From assembly GCF_964340395.1 (NCBI RefSeq), contig NC_135550.1, positions 30,075,176-30,139,175 of the forward strand: a stretch of 64,000 nt of DNA, written 5' to 3'. Below the pieces are notes generated by a model. It searched no databases. It saw nothing but the letters and a program-made list of their open reading frames with translations, and was not told the origin of the DNA. Below, piece after piece: positions 37,646 to 52,110 of this stretch. The DNA is from Glandiceps talaboti (Eukaryota > Hemichordata > Enteropneusta > Spengelidae). Position numbers and translations under genes: made by a program. Positions within the stretch are counted from its first letter, which is position 1. Each line of letters opens with the position of its first letter.

Positions 37646-40200
37646 TCATAGTCTGTTGTCCTGGGAGTAATGTAAATCACAGCAGCTGTTTTGTAGTGTT
37701 TCATGAAATGAGATTCCAAAAGACAACTAAATAAATGCATCACTAGTGAGCATTAAGATTGCTATGTAAGAGTCATTGAACATGCAAATCAAAGCAAACT
37801 GTATGTTGTGTTAAGTAATGAAGAGAACTACATGTAAATGATTCTTGTTAGATGTGAGGGTGTTAGACAATAATGTTGTTTGTCTTTTCAGATTCAGTTT
37901 GTGAAGTCAGCACTGTAGAAACAACATACCATAGTAGAGACAAAAAAAGTTAATAAGTACACAATTATATGTGCAAATGCCATGGGCAATATTTAAATTC
38001 TACAACAGCTTGTTCAGCTCGCAGGAAGAGTAGAAATTCTTAAACATCAAAATAACCTCCATTTGACAACCCTTGGTTACCTTTGTATTTTGGTATTGTC
38101 ATAGCAACCACCAATGGTTCTATACTGCTCAAACCCTCTTTAAAAGAGCTAGAACTGAAGGCCTCATAGACATAACTATCATAAACTGAAACATGTCAAT
38201 GGGATTGACCCTTTTCTGTGCCCTAGAAATTGATTGCTGTATGAATATCTATATCTGCAATTTCAGGGGGTGTGAGAAAATGAGTTACAGGAGTATGGGT
38301 TTCGTTTAACTCATCATACATGTACATTGTATATTCAGCCAAACAGAACTGGGGTGGACTTATGAAAAATCTATTGTGATGTGAGATGAATGAGACATAG
38401 AGTTGAATATTTTACAATAGAGACTTGTCCAGACCTGTTAACTTAGACCTCTGTATAAATGATATTTATTACCTGTGAAGGGTCTATTTGTTGTTATGAT
38501 TGGATCAAATACCCAGTCAACACTCAATTACTCAGGCTATTGTTGACTGACATTGTTTTATTTGTCTATTGTAATGCATGCCTCTTTGTGTGTGGAGCTA
38601 CTGTTTGACAAAAAAAGAGACCTTTACACAATTCATTGTGTATTGTTATGGCATACAATACCTGGTTGGGCTGATACTGGACTAATAATGTAAATCTGCT
38701 TATAGCACCTATCTCATATCATGTTACGCATTGTCTTTGGTAATATGGGACAATGAAACCTATCTTTTCAACATGTATGGACAAAGTGTCTTATCGAATT
38801 TGGTCAGGATTTTGTAATTCATCTCTGTAATTAGCAAATCAGGTGTAGACCTGCATACATATATAAAGTATTTGATGATATAAAAGAGTTGCAGAATAGG
38901 TGTCTATATTTTGTACATTACCAGATCAAACGATTCGAGAAATGTTTTAAAAGTTTAGGATTATAAATCACCATAGGTTTCATATTAAAGTGTTAGAAAT
39001 CTTAGCAGCCAAAACATCTCAATATTGGTATTAATAAAGTCACTAAAGGTAGCTCCTGACAAGTACATGACATATTGGAATGTTCTATGTAGGTATATTG
39101 TAAATATTAACCAGTTGTTAAACCCACTAATACAATGCCTCCTATTTGGCTGTCAATATATCTTCTGTGCCAGAAGGTGACAGAGGGATGGTAGAATTAT
39201 TGTGAAAAAACTAGCTAAAATATTAAAAATATCTGCCAGCTTACTAGTAAACCAGGACCAATGAATATCTCTGATCCAAGTATATATATTGTTTTGATTG
39301 TTAGTTATGTTATGGGTATAAACTAGTAAGTGAATGCTTAGAGCTGTGATGTAGTACCCAAGTCCTAGGAGAGATTGACAGGGTTTGATGTAAAAATAAG
39401 ATTGTATACTTGAAATGTGTTTGATCTGCGTGAAATTTTATCATGATTTTTATCTGTCAGTCCATGCCATATTATATGCATCAAAAGAAATATGAGATTG
39501 AAATTTTTTTTAAAATTCATGACTGTTGGAATGATCAGCAAATTTTCCATTTTTAGCACCCCAAAAAACTGCAGTGAATTTGATCCAAAAAACACCACAG
39601 GAATTGAGGTGTAAACTTTATGGTATTCCAACAAGATACCATACCTTGGGTAACCATGCAGAAAACCTTCTTTGAGATACAGATATATGTCAGCAATTTA
39701 TCTTCTTTTCTAAGACATTGAACTGTTTATCTAGTAGCAGGTGTCTGTCATAGATGGAAATCTATGGTGTTTTTTAAGCTTTGAAGCAGGACTAATGAGG
39801 TTTACGCCAAAAATATTTGACAGAAAAATGTTAACATGTGTTAGTGATATTCAACATGCATTGCTTTTGATTGCAAGCGTTTTGAAGATCTGTAAATACC
39901 ACTATAAAGTTGGATTTAACTGACAACTCTGTGCACAATCAGCTGTGTCAGAATTGATAAATGTAATAAACAGATCAACATAAAACAAACAGAGGCTTTG
40001 TTACTACTCTCTCTTGAAATGTTTTTGTATATAGTGCTCTTATGTAGGCATTCCTGTCATAAGTAGTTCAGTGCAAGTGTGACCAATATGCAGCAAGTTT
40101 AATATTGAGAACTTTAGAAATAGTCTTAAAAAATGTCCAAAGCAATGTTTTGTGCATTATGTTGATAGTTAGTGAACTAGGATTAATCTGTTCCAAAGAT

Positions 40201-41250
40201 ATTACCCTTTCACATTATGCCATACTGGATCAAAAGATATTACCCTTTCACATTATGCCATACTGGATCAAAAGATATTACCCTTTCACATTATGCCATA
40301 CTGGATCAAAAGATATTACCCTTTCACATTATGCCATACTGGATCAAAAGATATTACCCTTTCACATTATGCCATACTGGATCAGAAGGTATTACCCTTT
40401 TACATTATGCCATACTGGATCAAAAGATATTACCCTTTCACATTATGCCATACTGGATCAAAAGATATTACCCTTTCACATTATGTCATACTGGATCAAA
40501 AGATATTACCCTTTCACATTATGCCATACTGGATCAAAAGATATTACCCTTTCACATTATGCCATACTGGATCAAAGGATATTACCCTCTCACATTATGC
40601 CATACTGGATCAAAAGATATTACCCTTTCACATTATGCCATACTGAATCAAAAGATATTACCCTTTCACATTATGCCATACTGGATCAAAAGATATTACC
40701 CTTTCACATTATGCCATACTGGATCAAAGGATATTACCCTCTCACATTATGCCATACTGGATCAAAAGATATTACCCTTTCACATTATGCCATACTGAAT
40801 CAAAAGATATTACCCTTTCACATTATGCCATACTGGATCAAAAGATATTACCCTTTCACATTATGCCATACTGAATCAAAAGATATTACCCTTTCACATT
40901 ATGCCATACTGGATCAAAAGATATTACCCTTTCACATTATGCCATACTGAATCAAAAGATATTACCCTTTCACATTATGCCATACTGAATCAAAAGATAT
41001 TACCCTTTCACATTATGCCATACTGGATCAAAAGATATTACCCTTTCACATTATGCCATACTGGATCAAAGGATATTACCCTCTCACATTATGCCATACT
41101 GGATCAAAAGATATTACCCTTTCACATTATGCCATACTGAATCAAAAGATATTACCCTTTCACATTATGTCATACTGGATCATAAGATTTTACCCTTTCA
41201 CATTATGCCATACTGGATCAAAGGATATTACCCTTTCACATTATGGCATA
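40201..41250 (+). repeat. 38-bp minisatellite, 27 full copies plus a partial
   Basis: The unit starts ATTACCCTTTCACATTATG and ends CATACTGGATCAAAAGAT. Starts fall exactly every 38 bp from 40201 to 41227. Because 38 is not a multiple of 3 and the unit lacks stops in all three plus frames, long open frames appear with a 38-residue period; these are artefacts. Variants (GAATC for GGATC; AAAGG with CTCTCAC) recur in the order C-A-B-A at 40569 and 40721, a sign of higher-order duplication. Confidence 0.97.
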
Positions 41251-41375
41251 CTGACATTTGGATTTGGGTCAATGACTGCATTGTGAAAGCTGTGTCAAAA
41301 CAACATATCATTGTCATGTATGCTATATATCTGTGTCTTTTACATTGGCTATTTTACTTCAGGTTTGTTTAGAAA

Positions 41376-41415
41376 ATGGACTTCTCTGATGTAGAAGTAG
41401 GGGATAAGTTCTTTG
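41376..41415 (+). CDS. Weak candidate first coding exon
   Basis: An AAAATGG start codes MDFSDVEVGDKFFG and reaches a GTAAAA donor (41416) in phase 1, like the other candidate exons. A TTTTACTTCAG acceptor sits 15 bases upstream. The donor is weak and the exon tiny, so this may be chance. Confidence 0.2.
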
Positions 41416-42806
41416 GTAAAAATGATGAAAACATACAAGTAAATATAAGCTTTCTCAAAGTGCTACAGAACTGCTTTTGGTCCATTCTCCATGTAAAAAT
41501 AGCCTGAATAATGTGAGGCACTTGGCCAGTTATTGGTTTAATTCTCCATGACTGGTATCAAAATATGTGTAACTTAATGTCAGACATACATGTAGCTGCA
41601 CGATTTTAGAGCACATACAAACAATGGCTGTATGATGAGCTTCAGGTCACACAGGGGTCACATATCTTGGTATGTTGAACTCAGACAGTATTTTAAATGA
41701 TGGCGGTGTTGTCTGTATCTTTTTATCATATGTTGTGAATTAAAATATTGCCAAAGTTCTTTTGTATTTTTTACCATAAAAAAAGTATTGCTCCAGTTAT
41801 ATCAATGTTTTGACATCTCAAGTAGTAACGAATTCATTTGTATTCTATGTCCATTGTTTCATGTGTAAATAAAGGAACTTTTTTACTCAATGGTGGCAGT
41901 ATTTCTATCTCCATGGCATATTGACAGAATAACACCTTGTTGAATTGGTATGTCAAGTAGCAATACCATATTATCAGTACTTAGCTACACATGTACATAA
42001 TGTAGGGACAGACATGGTGAGTCAGCCAGTCCAGTCAAATGCAGCAAATTGGAACACTAGTACGAATGCAATACTATGTGGGATATGTGTTCATACATGT
42101 ATCTACTCAAGATATAAAATAACTCCTCAAAAAATTTACAATGGAATTTATACAAGGGAATACAAGCTTTTGGCACTGTACTTTAAAACTGTGGTTATTT
42201 CTAACCGAGATACTGGAAGATATCATTACTAACAAAGTAACAGATAGACGAGGTAGTTTTCTAGAAAAAAAATGAAACGTTTTGACACTAGTCTCCATAT
42301 TACATTTTATGAAGAAATTGACAGATAGGTATTCAGTTTTCCGGGTACTTTAAAAACCAAATTCCCATCATGTATAAAAAAGGATTATTGGAAGTAAGGG
42401 AAGGAGCTGCCTCTTTATAAGGTAATAAAGCTAAACCTATGACTATAAATTATGGTCATTAGGTGGCAAGGTATACTGTACCTGAACCAAGCCATTAGAA
42501 AGAAGCATAATGAAAATGGCATCTATCATTGTAACATTTACAGGTGGTAGTAAGAGTGTAAAGTTTTTAATTAAAAGACAGCTTTTACAGTATTGCTTCC
42601 ATACACAGATCCCTAGTATCCCATATACATGTATGACACATACTAGTATAACCTATTTGAATGAGCAACAGCCTTGTTGATTTACAAGGAGGTGAATTCC
42701 CTATACAATTGACAGCTATTATCAACTCAGCAATGTCAATATCATTTAGGTGTGTTTAGATGTCAGTATTACACTGTGTAAATAACTTAAGTTCACCTTG
42801 TTTGGT

Positions 42807-42820
42807 CATAGACCCTCCAC
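42807..42820 (+). repeat. CATAGACCCTCCAC half-hairpin
   Basis: The left arm of the dispersed hairpin family (see 8408) without a recognisable right arm. Confidence 0.5.
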
Positions 42821-43510
42821 TGTTGTCTGTGGTTTGGTCAAAAGACAAGGTCATATTAGAACTATCAACATTAGATTGGGCTACTGTTTGTAAATATTCT
42901 GGTTGGTAGATGGTCTTGTACACTACTATCCTAGTTATGATAATACTGTTGTATTGCCTTTGTGTTTGGCCTATTGACTGAAGTTTTTAGTTTATTTATT
43001 TTTTTAATAAATTCATACTTTGTTCAAAAATATCTATAATTTTGAGGTGATGTATGGATGTAAAAAAATGAATAACAATGTATAAGATCTAAAAATGTAA
43101 TTATTTCCTGTGAGTATATTATCAATCAATCATCTACCAATAATCTTATGTACAGGCTCTGTCATGATTCTATGCAGAGAGAATGATAACAGCAAAATTG
43201 ATGTTTGAACCATATCTAATATTCATTATAGAAAATTTGATGAAAAAATTAATTTCCTCAGCTATTGTATTGCCATAGCAACCAATAGATCATGAAGCCA
43301 ACTCTAGCCATTAGACATGTACAAAATATAGTTACTGTCCAATAGAGCCTGGGGTTGTTACTTATTTAGATGTTTTTATTAACTTTATATGCATAAGTTT
43401 CTTACATGTTATGAGTATCATCATAAGTTGATTTGGTATGCCACTGAGTGAGGCACAGCACAGTCATTTCTTGTGATCCACAAATATGTAATGTTTCCCT
43501 ATCCCTTACT

Positions 43511-43800
43511 CTGTGATGTTACAATGCGTGTCTATGTCACTGGTTTTCTGAGTTCGAAATATGAGTCAAAATGTTCAAAATTGCCATTACTTGTCCCCTG
43601 ATTATTCTTTGATATTACTGATACTGGTATAATTATGTTATTCTCCAATAATTTTCTTCATTCAGCTTAAAAATACTCGTGACATCAGGGTTTTGTCATG
43701 ACTTGTCTAGAGACTCATAGTGACAAAGCCCCTTTAGGACATGAGTATTTTCTCCAACTGAACAATTTCACGAAGAAAATATTTCGGAATAATATCAAAA
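43511..43800 (+). mobile_element. ~290-bp element with internal foldback, copy 1
   Basis: From CAATGCGTGTCTATGTCACT through TTCGAAATATGAGTCAAAAT to a foldback whose arms start TTATTCTCCAATAATTTTC and end GAAGAAAATATTTCGGAATAA. The whole segment recurs in reverse complement at about 45080-45365. It has no coding capacity, so it is probably a non-autonomous element. Confidence 0.7.
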
Positions 43801-45079
43801 TATCTGGTGTTGTGTAAATGTATATTGATGCACATTTGTAATGTATGACATAAATGCAGTGGATCGTCTTACCTACAGTAACAGTGCAGTGTCTATTGCC
43901 AAAAGATATAAAAAGAGTCTGTTCTGTTTTTCATTGTACCTTTGCATTTTACCTGTTGTTTACCATCAAAGTTGGTAAATAATCATCATTCTACATTATT
44001 CAGTTCACTGGGTAGAAATATAGGTGAATGCAGCCTGAGATGTTATGTCTTTTTTCACCTATCAGAATTGATTTACAGTACATAGACTCATCTCAAGATG
44101 CTACCACTTTACTTCTAGGGTTTTACCAAGCTGTGTTTAACTGTATTCATTGGAGAAATATGTGTCTGTGGCTATTAACAACAAAATATTCAAAGTAGAA
44201 ATGAAACACTGTAATAATATTTATCTGATGTGTCTGTTATTTTTCTAGTTTGTGTACTATTAATGACATTTATAAACTATATAAGTCAATTATAAGGTAA
44301 TGGCCATTTGATGACATTGTTTTAAATTATGTATGACAAATGACATGTTAAACTCAACAAGTAGACCTGTCAGATAGTCAAATTACACTAAATGTCATGC
44401 ACTCAGTATGTGATGAGTTAAGGAAATGTGGCCAGACTGTAAATTGAAAACTAACTAGTATAAATATAGAATCTATATGTACAATCTATTTACCACTACT
44501 CTATTAGTATAATATGCCAAAGTATATTTTAGTGATGCATGTATTTCTTTTCTTGTTGTCAAATTCACCATTCTAGTATCGAGCTATTTTATTTGTTGTA
44601 TGAAATATTGTAAAATTTAGTCATTGTGTTTCCTGCTGACATTCTTTCATTTCCTCACCTCACGTGTTAGTCGATGCATGCATGCTGCAATCAATAATGC
44701 AAACAGGGGAAAGGCATACATTTCATCCATTTAAAATTCACACTATCAATATTTGTCTGAGAAAAGAATAATATTTTGACTTTTAACTTAATATTTAGCT
44801 GTACATAAAAGGACTGTTTTCACTTGTTTCAAGTTTCATATGTTTTACATAATTTATCATCTGAATTTATCGATTCAAACACTTTGACATGCAGTGACAG
44901 AAATTGTTAATTAACACAAATGATGGATGACTTGTAGATCTGTCTATTTCTAAAATTACAAATGAGGATGTTGGTTCATCATCCTTTTATGGCAATTGTT
45001 AATTATCATATATTGAAGTTATGTCATCAGAGCATTTTTAAATGGCATGCTAATTATCATCTCATTGTAATTTGATGTT

Positions 45080-45365
45080 ATTCCCTAATATTTTTCTTCG
45101 TTCAGACAAGGAAAATATGAGTGACCTGAGGGGCCTTTGTCACTACTCGTTGATAGACGAGTAGTGACAACCCTTAGGTTATGAGTATTTTCAGGCTGAA
45201 TGAAGAAAAATTTTGGAGAATAACATAATTATACCAGTGCCAGTAATATCAAAGAAAAATCGGGGAAAGTAATGGCAATTTTGAACATTTTGACTTATAT
45301 TTCGAACACAGCAGAACCAGTGATGTAGACACGCATTGTTGTGACATAGATGTGTGTTGTGGTGA
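45080..45365 (-). mobile_element. ~290-bp element with internal foldback, copy 2
   Basis: Reverse complement of the element at 43511-43800, with good identity along its full length. Its foldback centre is a perfect 14-bp inverted repeat (TTGTCACTACTCGT at 45137-45150, complement at 45157-45170) around a 6-base loop. Confidence 0.75.
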
Positions 45366-46192
45366 TGTAGAGCGACCAGAGTATATATACCATATTTATT
45401 GTTGAACCTGACTTGTGAATGGTATAATGATGAATAAATGTATAGATCTGTACTTTCTGTTGTTATCAAAATGGTATAATGTTTATACAACAATATAATA
45501 TTGATATTGTACTAAAATAAGTCAGTAGTGCTTGTTTATCAATTACTATTCAACGACAATTACCAATATTGGTTTAAACATAGACAAATGCAATTTATAC
45601 ACTATATTTTATTGTTGGAATGGATTTCAGTAGTCTATTTATCTTGCTCAGGTGCTAACACATTTTTGGGTTAAAGTAATGCCCATGAACTACCTATATC
45701 TCTAATTAGTTTTACATCACGGTTTCTATTGTCAATTACCTGCTATGTGTGCACAAGTACAGTGTAAATGGTGTTTCTAATTAGTGCCATATCCATTAGC
45801 ACCCTTTAAGAAATGATTTATACATTAATAATGTCAATAGTACTGAGAAGAAGAAAGCAGAAAAAAACAGAACTATCATCAAGGAAGTATGGCCCATCAT
45901 GTACAATTTGTATACATGTACAAAGCTATTATGCTTTGTTGAAATGATTTCTGGTTTGAAACAAAATTTGATTTAGATCTTTCAGAAAAGCTATTTGTAT
46001 AGGGATGATTTCTCTTGAGGATGTGGTTTTCAGGAAGTAGATAAACATTCATTTTGTAAAGTGTTTTTTTTTTAAATGAAAGGTGTGATACAATAACAGC
46101 CAATCTTGGTTTTCATCATAGTGTTTTGATAGTTATAATAGAGTTTTGTTTATAACCCTAGTTCACATCTATCATAGTTGACCTGTACCATA

Positions 46193-46226
46193 CTATAGAC
46201 CCTCCACCCAGGGTGAAGGGTCTATG
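46193..46226. repeat. CATAGACCCTCCACC hairpin repeat, another copy
   Basis: CTATAGACCCTCCACCC followed by AGGGTGAAGGGTCTATG, forming a hairpin of the same family as 8408-8445. Confidence 0.7.
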
Positions 46227-49200
46227 CCTGTACACAGCAGCAATACATTTTCAATGTCATTTATAGCTATTTTTATCCCACAAATTGTCAATATGAATAT
46301 TTGAATGTAATATTTGCTGTTGTCTCTCATAGCAAATATCAATCATAAAGAGAAAAAACTTTGTAAATCTTTAATTCATACCAATGCAGTGTATGCATTA
46401 CTGCTTATAGCCTGTATACTATAGTATATAAACTAATTGCTTATGTCACTTTTGTTGTTTCCTAAATGTTTATACAAAATGTGTATGACAGCTGATCAAA
46501 ATCAAATTATGTAAGAACGCTGTAGCAGTATATGTAATTTCCTTTCACCATAGATATTATCATTTTGCATATGTTGAAATGTGAATTCTGTGCACTGCTT
46601 AAATGAATGACAACTGACATTTATACTTTGCACAAACTTTCACTTTTGAAAAATGCTTCAAAAGGTACAAGTTCAAAAGTTGTAAAGTTGTTTTGCCAAT
46701 TGTTGTTGTTGTTGTTGTTATAAATAGCCATTGCCAACAGACTTATACAAATATTAGACATGTAGGCACCCATTTGATCTGTATAAATCTAGTCTGTTAA
46801 GTTGTCACCTTTATATTCTGTACTGATCCCTTATAATTGGGTTTTGATGCCAAGTAACATGACCCCTGCAGTTGGTTGCCAAGCTACCACTCTGATGAAA
46901 ACAAGGAGCAGCTGTTTTCCCATGGTCCATGTCCACAGACACTTCACACATGCTGACCTGACCTTAAATGTCACTGAGTTTTGACTTAGCACACATATAA
47001 TTGCATGTAAGCTCTAGCAGCCATGCATCCCCCAGGACAAGAACTGTTCAGATAGTGAAGAAACTAGACTACCGGTAGTTCTAGGCTGGTACTTTTTGTG
47101 TCTGATTCAAGGCAAACTATTAAAGTCTTAGATAGCAGTTTTGTATAGTCCTGTAGGTAGATTTAAATCCTTTATAGTAAATAAAACAAGGAAATACTTG
47201 TATCTGTATAGCTGTGAGTACAATTTTGTTGGCAAATATTGCTCTGAGAAGTGAAATAGAAAAATATGTACAGTAACATAAGTGTTGTTTATCATGTTTT
47301 ATATACATACATGTATGCACTGACACAGTCATGTAGAGATATCACTCTACTAGTATGCAATTTCTAATCATGTGTACATGTACGGGAGTATATAAATAAC
47401 GGTTTCTCTTCCACCATATTAACATAACTCATTTTATCCCATGACACACTTACCCATAAGGTACCATATATCTGTACCATGTTTAAAAAATTCATAATAC
47501 TATTTATATCAAAATACATGTAATTTGGTTCCCATGGGAACATAGTTGTCCTACTTTGATAATTCTAGAATTGTTGTATGTACGGAAGTGGTGGAAACTT
47601 CTGTCAGCTAAGTAACCATGACTACACTAAGAGCAGGAAGGATATTTCTATGTTTAATATAATGATCATTTGTAGATCCAGTATGACTCTGTTAAGAATA
47701 GACTGAAAGCCTAGACTTTGTAATAATGTTATATTTTACATGAATTAGTAATGAATGAAAATTGATATATAGAATTCTAAATCCTTATTTTCAGGATATG
47801 AAACAACTTAAACTCTTTATGTCCAATATTGTAGATTGTTAGTGTTTATTCAGTGAGCTAGTTCTTGAAAGAATTTGTCCTCTGTATGCATAACCAGAGA
47901 CCTCTTCAATGATTCCCCCCCTCTCCCCCTCCCACATTTATGGTAGTGAAATGTACAGTTCAATGTCTGAAATTAGTTGATGTTATCCCTATTGTAGCGT
48001 AAAGTTTCAAAGATATTGAAGTTTTAAGCAAGTCTTATTGTCATTTGTAAGTGGCTGCCAAATGGAATGTTCTCCCTGTTGACCTGTGATTTGACCTTTG
48101 GTGTGATGGTCTGACAAGGTCAACTCAGGATAAAGGAGGAATGAAAGGAGCAGCTGTACACTACAAAATATAACAAACTGATACAATCTATGTAGACTAC
48201 ATGAACCAGACAGATAGTGAAGAATGTAAAGTACACATGTACATGGATGATGGTAAAAAAGATCTGAAACATCGAATCATCTCTCTTGAGATTCGATGCC
48301 ACTGATAACACTAGACTACTATCAGAAGGATATAATATATTAAAAAGTTGCTGCATCATGCCTATTATCAGTAGCTACAGATTTACTATAGCATGATTTA
48401 TAAAGCCATTGACATAAATTTCAATGCCACCACTGTCTGTCTAAAGTAGAGGAAAATGGTGTTGAAATCCTTCAACCTTGAAGTCATTATAGAAAAAAAC
48501 CGGACTGCTTCCTGTGTGATTATCGGTGTCAACAAAGACAGAAACTGGGACTACTATATGGGTTCCATAGACAATGCTTTGATTCTTCATGTGTTTAGAA
48601 TTTGATAACCATACTGACCTAGCCTGGTGCCTCAATGTAATAGTGAGTTGATTATCAAGTAAATTACTCCTGTAATAATGTTATTAACACCATATTGAAA
48701 TGATGATGCCATATCATTAAATGAATTAGAAATCCAAGTTATACTGTATTACATTGAATGTTGTGTTCCCTGAACTTTGTAATGGGAAATGTCACACAGT
48801 TCACAATTCTATTTTTGGGCCTAAAACTATAAGGCCAGTGATTCAGTAGTCTTTTACAGTATACACAGATATAAAGTTACATATAATGTTGATAGATTAT
48901 ACCATTCTGTGACATCAATCAATAGAAATTGGAGTTCTTATGAAAGTGAAAATATTGTATTTTATTCATATCTACACATATCACATCTACATATGTTGTA
49001 AATCTAAATACATATTTATTTTTGTTTATTTATTTAATAAGGTTTTTATTGGGCTTATTACAAAGATACAACTCTTTACATGGATGGACATTTTTTACAT
49101 TTTGTATATCAATATTTTTAGCACCACCAATGTTCAATAATATCTTTGATTTATTATGAGATGAATGTGTTGAGAAATGGGAAACATTCACATGTACAGA

Positions 49201-49264
49201 TTATCAATTTTGATAAATTTATTACAAATTAATATAGTAATAACACCTGACAACAAGTAATAAT

Positions 49265-49870
49265 AGATATTTTGAGCTATGGCTTATCAGTGGTAGGGCT
49301 ATATCAGCTATGGCTTATCATCAGTGGTAAGGCTATAGCAGCTATGGCTTATTAGTGGTAAGGCTATATCAGTCATGGCTTATCATCAGTGGTAAGACGA
49401 TCAGCTATGGCTTATCATCATTGGTAAGACTATATCAGTCATGGCTTATCATCAGTGGTAAGGCTATATCAGTCATGGCTTATCATCATTGGTAAGACTA
49501 TCAGCTATGGCTTATCATCATTGGTAAGACTATATCAGTCATGGCTTATCATCAGTGGTAAGACTATATCAGTCATGGCTTATCATCATTGGTAAGACTA
49601 TCAGCTATGGCTTATCATCATTGGTAAGACTATATCAGCTATGGCTTATCATCAGTGGTAAGGCTATAGCAGCTATGGCTTATTAGTGGTAAGGCTATAT
49701 CAGTCATGGCTTATCATCAGTGGTAAGACTATCAGCTATGGCTTATCATCATTGGTAAGACTATATCAGTCATGGCTTATCATCAGTGGTAAGACTATAT
49801 CAGTCATGGCTTATCATCATTGGTAAGACTATATCAGTCATGGCTTATCATCAGTGTTAAGACTATATCA
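49265..49870 (+). repeat. ~30-34 bp tandem array, about 18 copies
   Basis: The unit TCATGGCTTATCATCAGTGG plus TAAGACTATATCAG varies by loss of TATA and by CAGTGG/CATTGG and CTATGG/TCATGG alternatives. It is intronic or intergenic, with no open frame of note. Confidence 0.92.
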
Positions 49871-50060
49871 CTTGTTATATGGCAGATAAGTCAGAGACTT
49901 GTCATAGGCTTTCAAATCTATTAAATCTAGTGATCTGAATTGAAAAGCAATGATGAGTCTCGAGGCCTTGACACACATAGAGAAAGTGATAATTATTACT
50001 ATATTAAACAAATCATTTGAAAGTAAAGTACATGCATATTAGTTTGGTGTTCATAGAATC

Positions 50061-50086
50061 GTAGACCCTCCACCCACGGGTCTATG
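50061..50086. repeat. CATAGACCCTCCACC hairpin repeat, compact copy
   Basis: GTAGACCCTCCACCC followed at once by ACGGGTCTATGAT, the shortest complete copy of the family. Confidence 0.65.
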
Positions 50087-50646
50087 ATATAATGTGTAGT
50101 TGTTGGTGGTCATGTAGAACTGGTCACTGTTACATGATATGGTTTAAATTACTGTGATAAATGGACATCACCTTCTACAAAAAAAAAATTTGTGTTGGAA
50201 ATGTTCCCAAGATATCACATAGTTCCTACTCTCTGATATGATTTAAACATATAATTTTTTGTACTAGAGTATATGTAGATAGAGTGTAGACATTTGATGT
50301 AGTGTTGAAATTTTGACTACATGTAGCTTCTTCTCACCCTACTGAACAAGGTTGTCATAGAAACCAGTGAAGAGTCACTCTTCATAGATTGTAATGCGTA
50401 CTTAGCATACTTAATTTAACATGTACTTTCATTGTTGACTGGTTTTTATCTGCTTTCCAATGGGAGTGGGTGGTAATGATTGATTACTCACATACAGCTT
50501 GTATTAACATATAGTAATAAAGGGAGTGGGGATAACGCAATGGAGTGATGATTCACTACCTGTATACTGTATACCATTCATTTTAAAATCATCAGTATTT
50601 AGTAAAAGTATAATAATTTTATTAGTATGGGTACATTATGTGTATG

Positions 50647-50687
50647 ACCACAGAAGTATAACCCCACTGGGGTTATACTTCTATGGT
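50647..50687. repeat. Near-perfect 19-bp hairpin with 3-base loop
   Basis: The left arm runs from ACCACAGAAG to ACCCC (50647-50665), the loop is ACT, and the right arm runs from GGGGTTATAC to ATGGT (50669-50687). One mismatch in 19. The role is unknown; it could be a foldback remnant. Confidence 0.85.
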
Positions 50688-51924
50688 ATGAGACTAATTT
50701 CTACAACTTGTAAAGACAGACATTTTGTATATTTGTAATGTCTAACTGGCCATTTCTAATCAGGAATTCATTTCCTGAATTTGATGATTCCAGACTCTAA
50801 CCTCCATTCTATTTAGAATATCATTTCCTTAGCGTGACAAGTAAAAACACCTAATAATAATGTACCAGTAATATCTATTGTTGTAATCTAGCTCTTATTA
50901 AATTGTACAGAACACTGCCTAATTATAGCTATAATTATTGGTGACATGTGTTGACTGTGGTTATACAGCTGTGGACAACTTGACTGTATACTTGTACCTG
51001 TGTGTGTGTGCTGTTAATTCGGAGATTATAGATTAACAACTGATTACACTGTGCCTATATTATCATATTCTGTCATTCTTTCTTTAATACATTCATTCAT
51101 TCACAGTAATGTGTGGTCATTTTCCAAAATGGCAAAATATTAGACTGTAAAATGCATTTTGTTATTCTACCCTGAGTGGTCTACTCTTTCTGTGAGTGCT
51201 GACTGACAGGGTTGTATGACATATTGTATCTTACAGACTACCAAAATACAAATACAACTCAAGATATCATGTTATATGATACAATTTTCAATTTCAAAAA
51301 ACCTAACAAACTATAATGACAAATGGATTCCACATATAAAATTCAATTTGCAATTTTTACGGGAGACCTACTTCTGTCAGTGACTAACTGTCCTTGGGAA
51401 TTTTACATCACTATTCATGTAGGCTGTAGTAACCCAAAAATATGAATATCTGAGAGTGATGGATTATCTATTTTTCTGTTGTTATGTTAAATGATATGTG
51501 TGATACAACTATTTATGACAGTCATACTGGTTGTCATAGTGACCACAATATTAATAACACCCATCGGTTACACAGGTCAAACAGATGGTGTTGATATGAT
51601 ACTTCCATTTCCTGTTGGTTGTCATAGTCTGCAAAGCATCATGGGTCTTAGGATGGAATGGGAGGGAATGAGGTAAACATGATGATACACTTATTATAAC
51701 AGTGTTCTCTCCTAGTTTAATGGAAGAGTGGGTTCTACCTTGTGATTTGTTGCAATTAATATGACATATTTGTATATCTACAATGTATGTGTAGGCCAGT
51801 GTTACTGTAGACTTCCTGTACATACACCATATTTCCTTTGGAGGCAGTTTGTCCATGCTAAATTATTATACTACTTGACTGACATGCATGTAGACACATA
51901 CACAAGCACAGTCACATACACATA

Positions 51925-51925
51925 G

Positions 51926-51962
<37 letters not shown>

Positions 51963-52032
51963 GGCACACACACATACATACACACACATATACACACATG
52001 GGCACACACACACACATACATACATACATACA

Positions 52033-52066
<34 letters not shown>

Positions 52067-52110
52067 CATACATGCATACACACATATACACGTACATATA
52101 CATGCTGCCA
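51925..52110 (+). repeat. (CA)n and (CATA)n compound microsatellite
   Basis: CA dinucleotides interrupted by GGG, then about 13 CATA units. Frames on either strand are repeat artefacts. Confidence 0.96.

Noticed and set aside
40105-41372. Open frames of up to 281 codons on the plus strand.
   Set aside because: They arise because a 38-bp tandem unit has no stop in any plus frame; the protein merely cycles with a 38-residue period.
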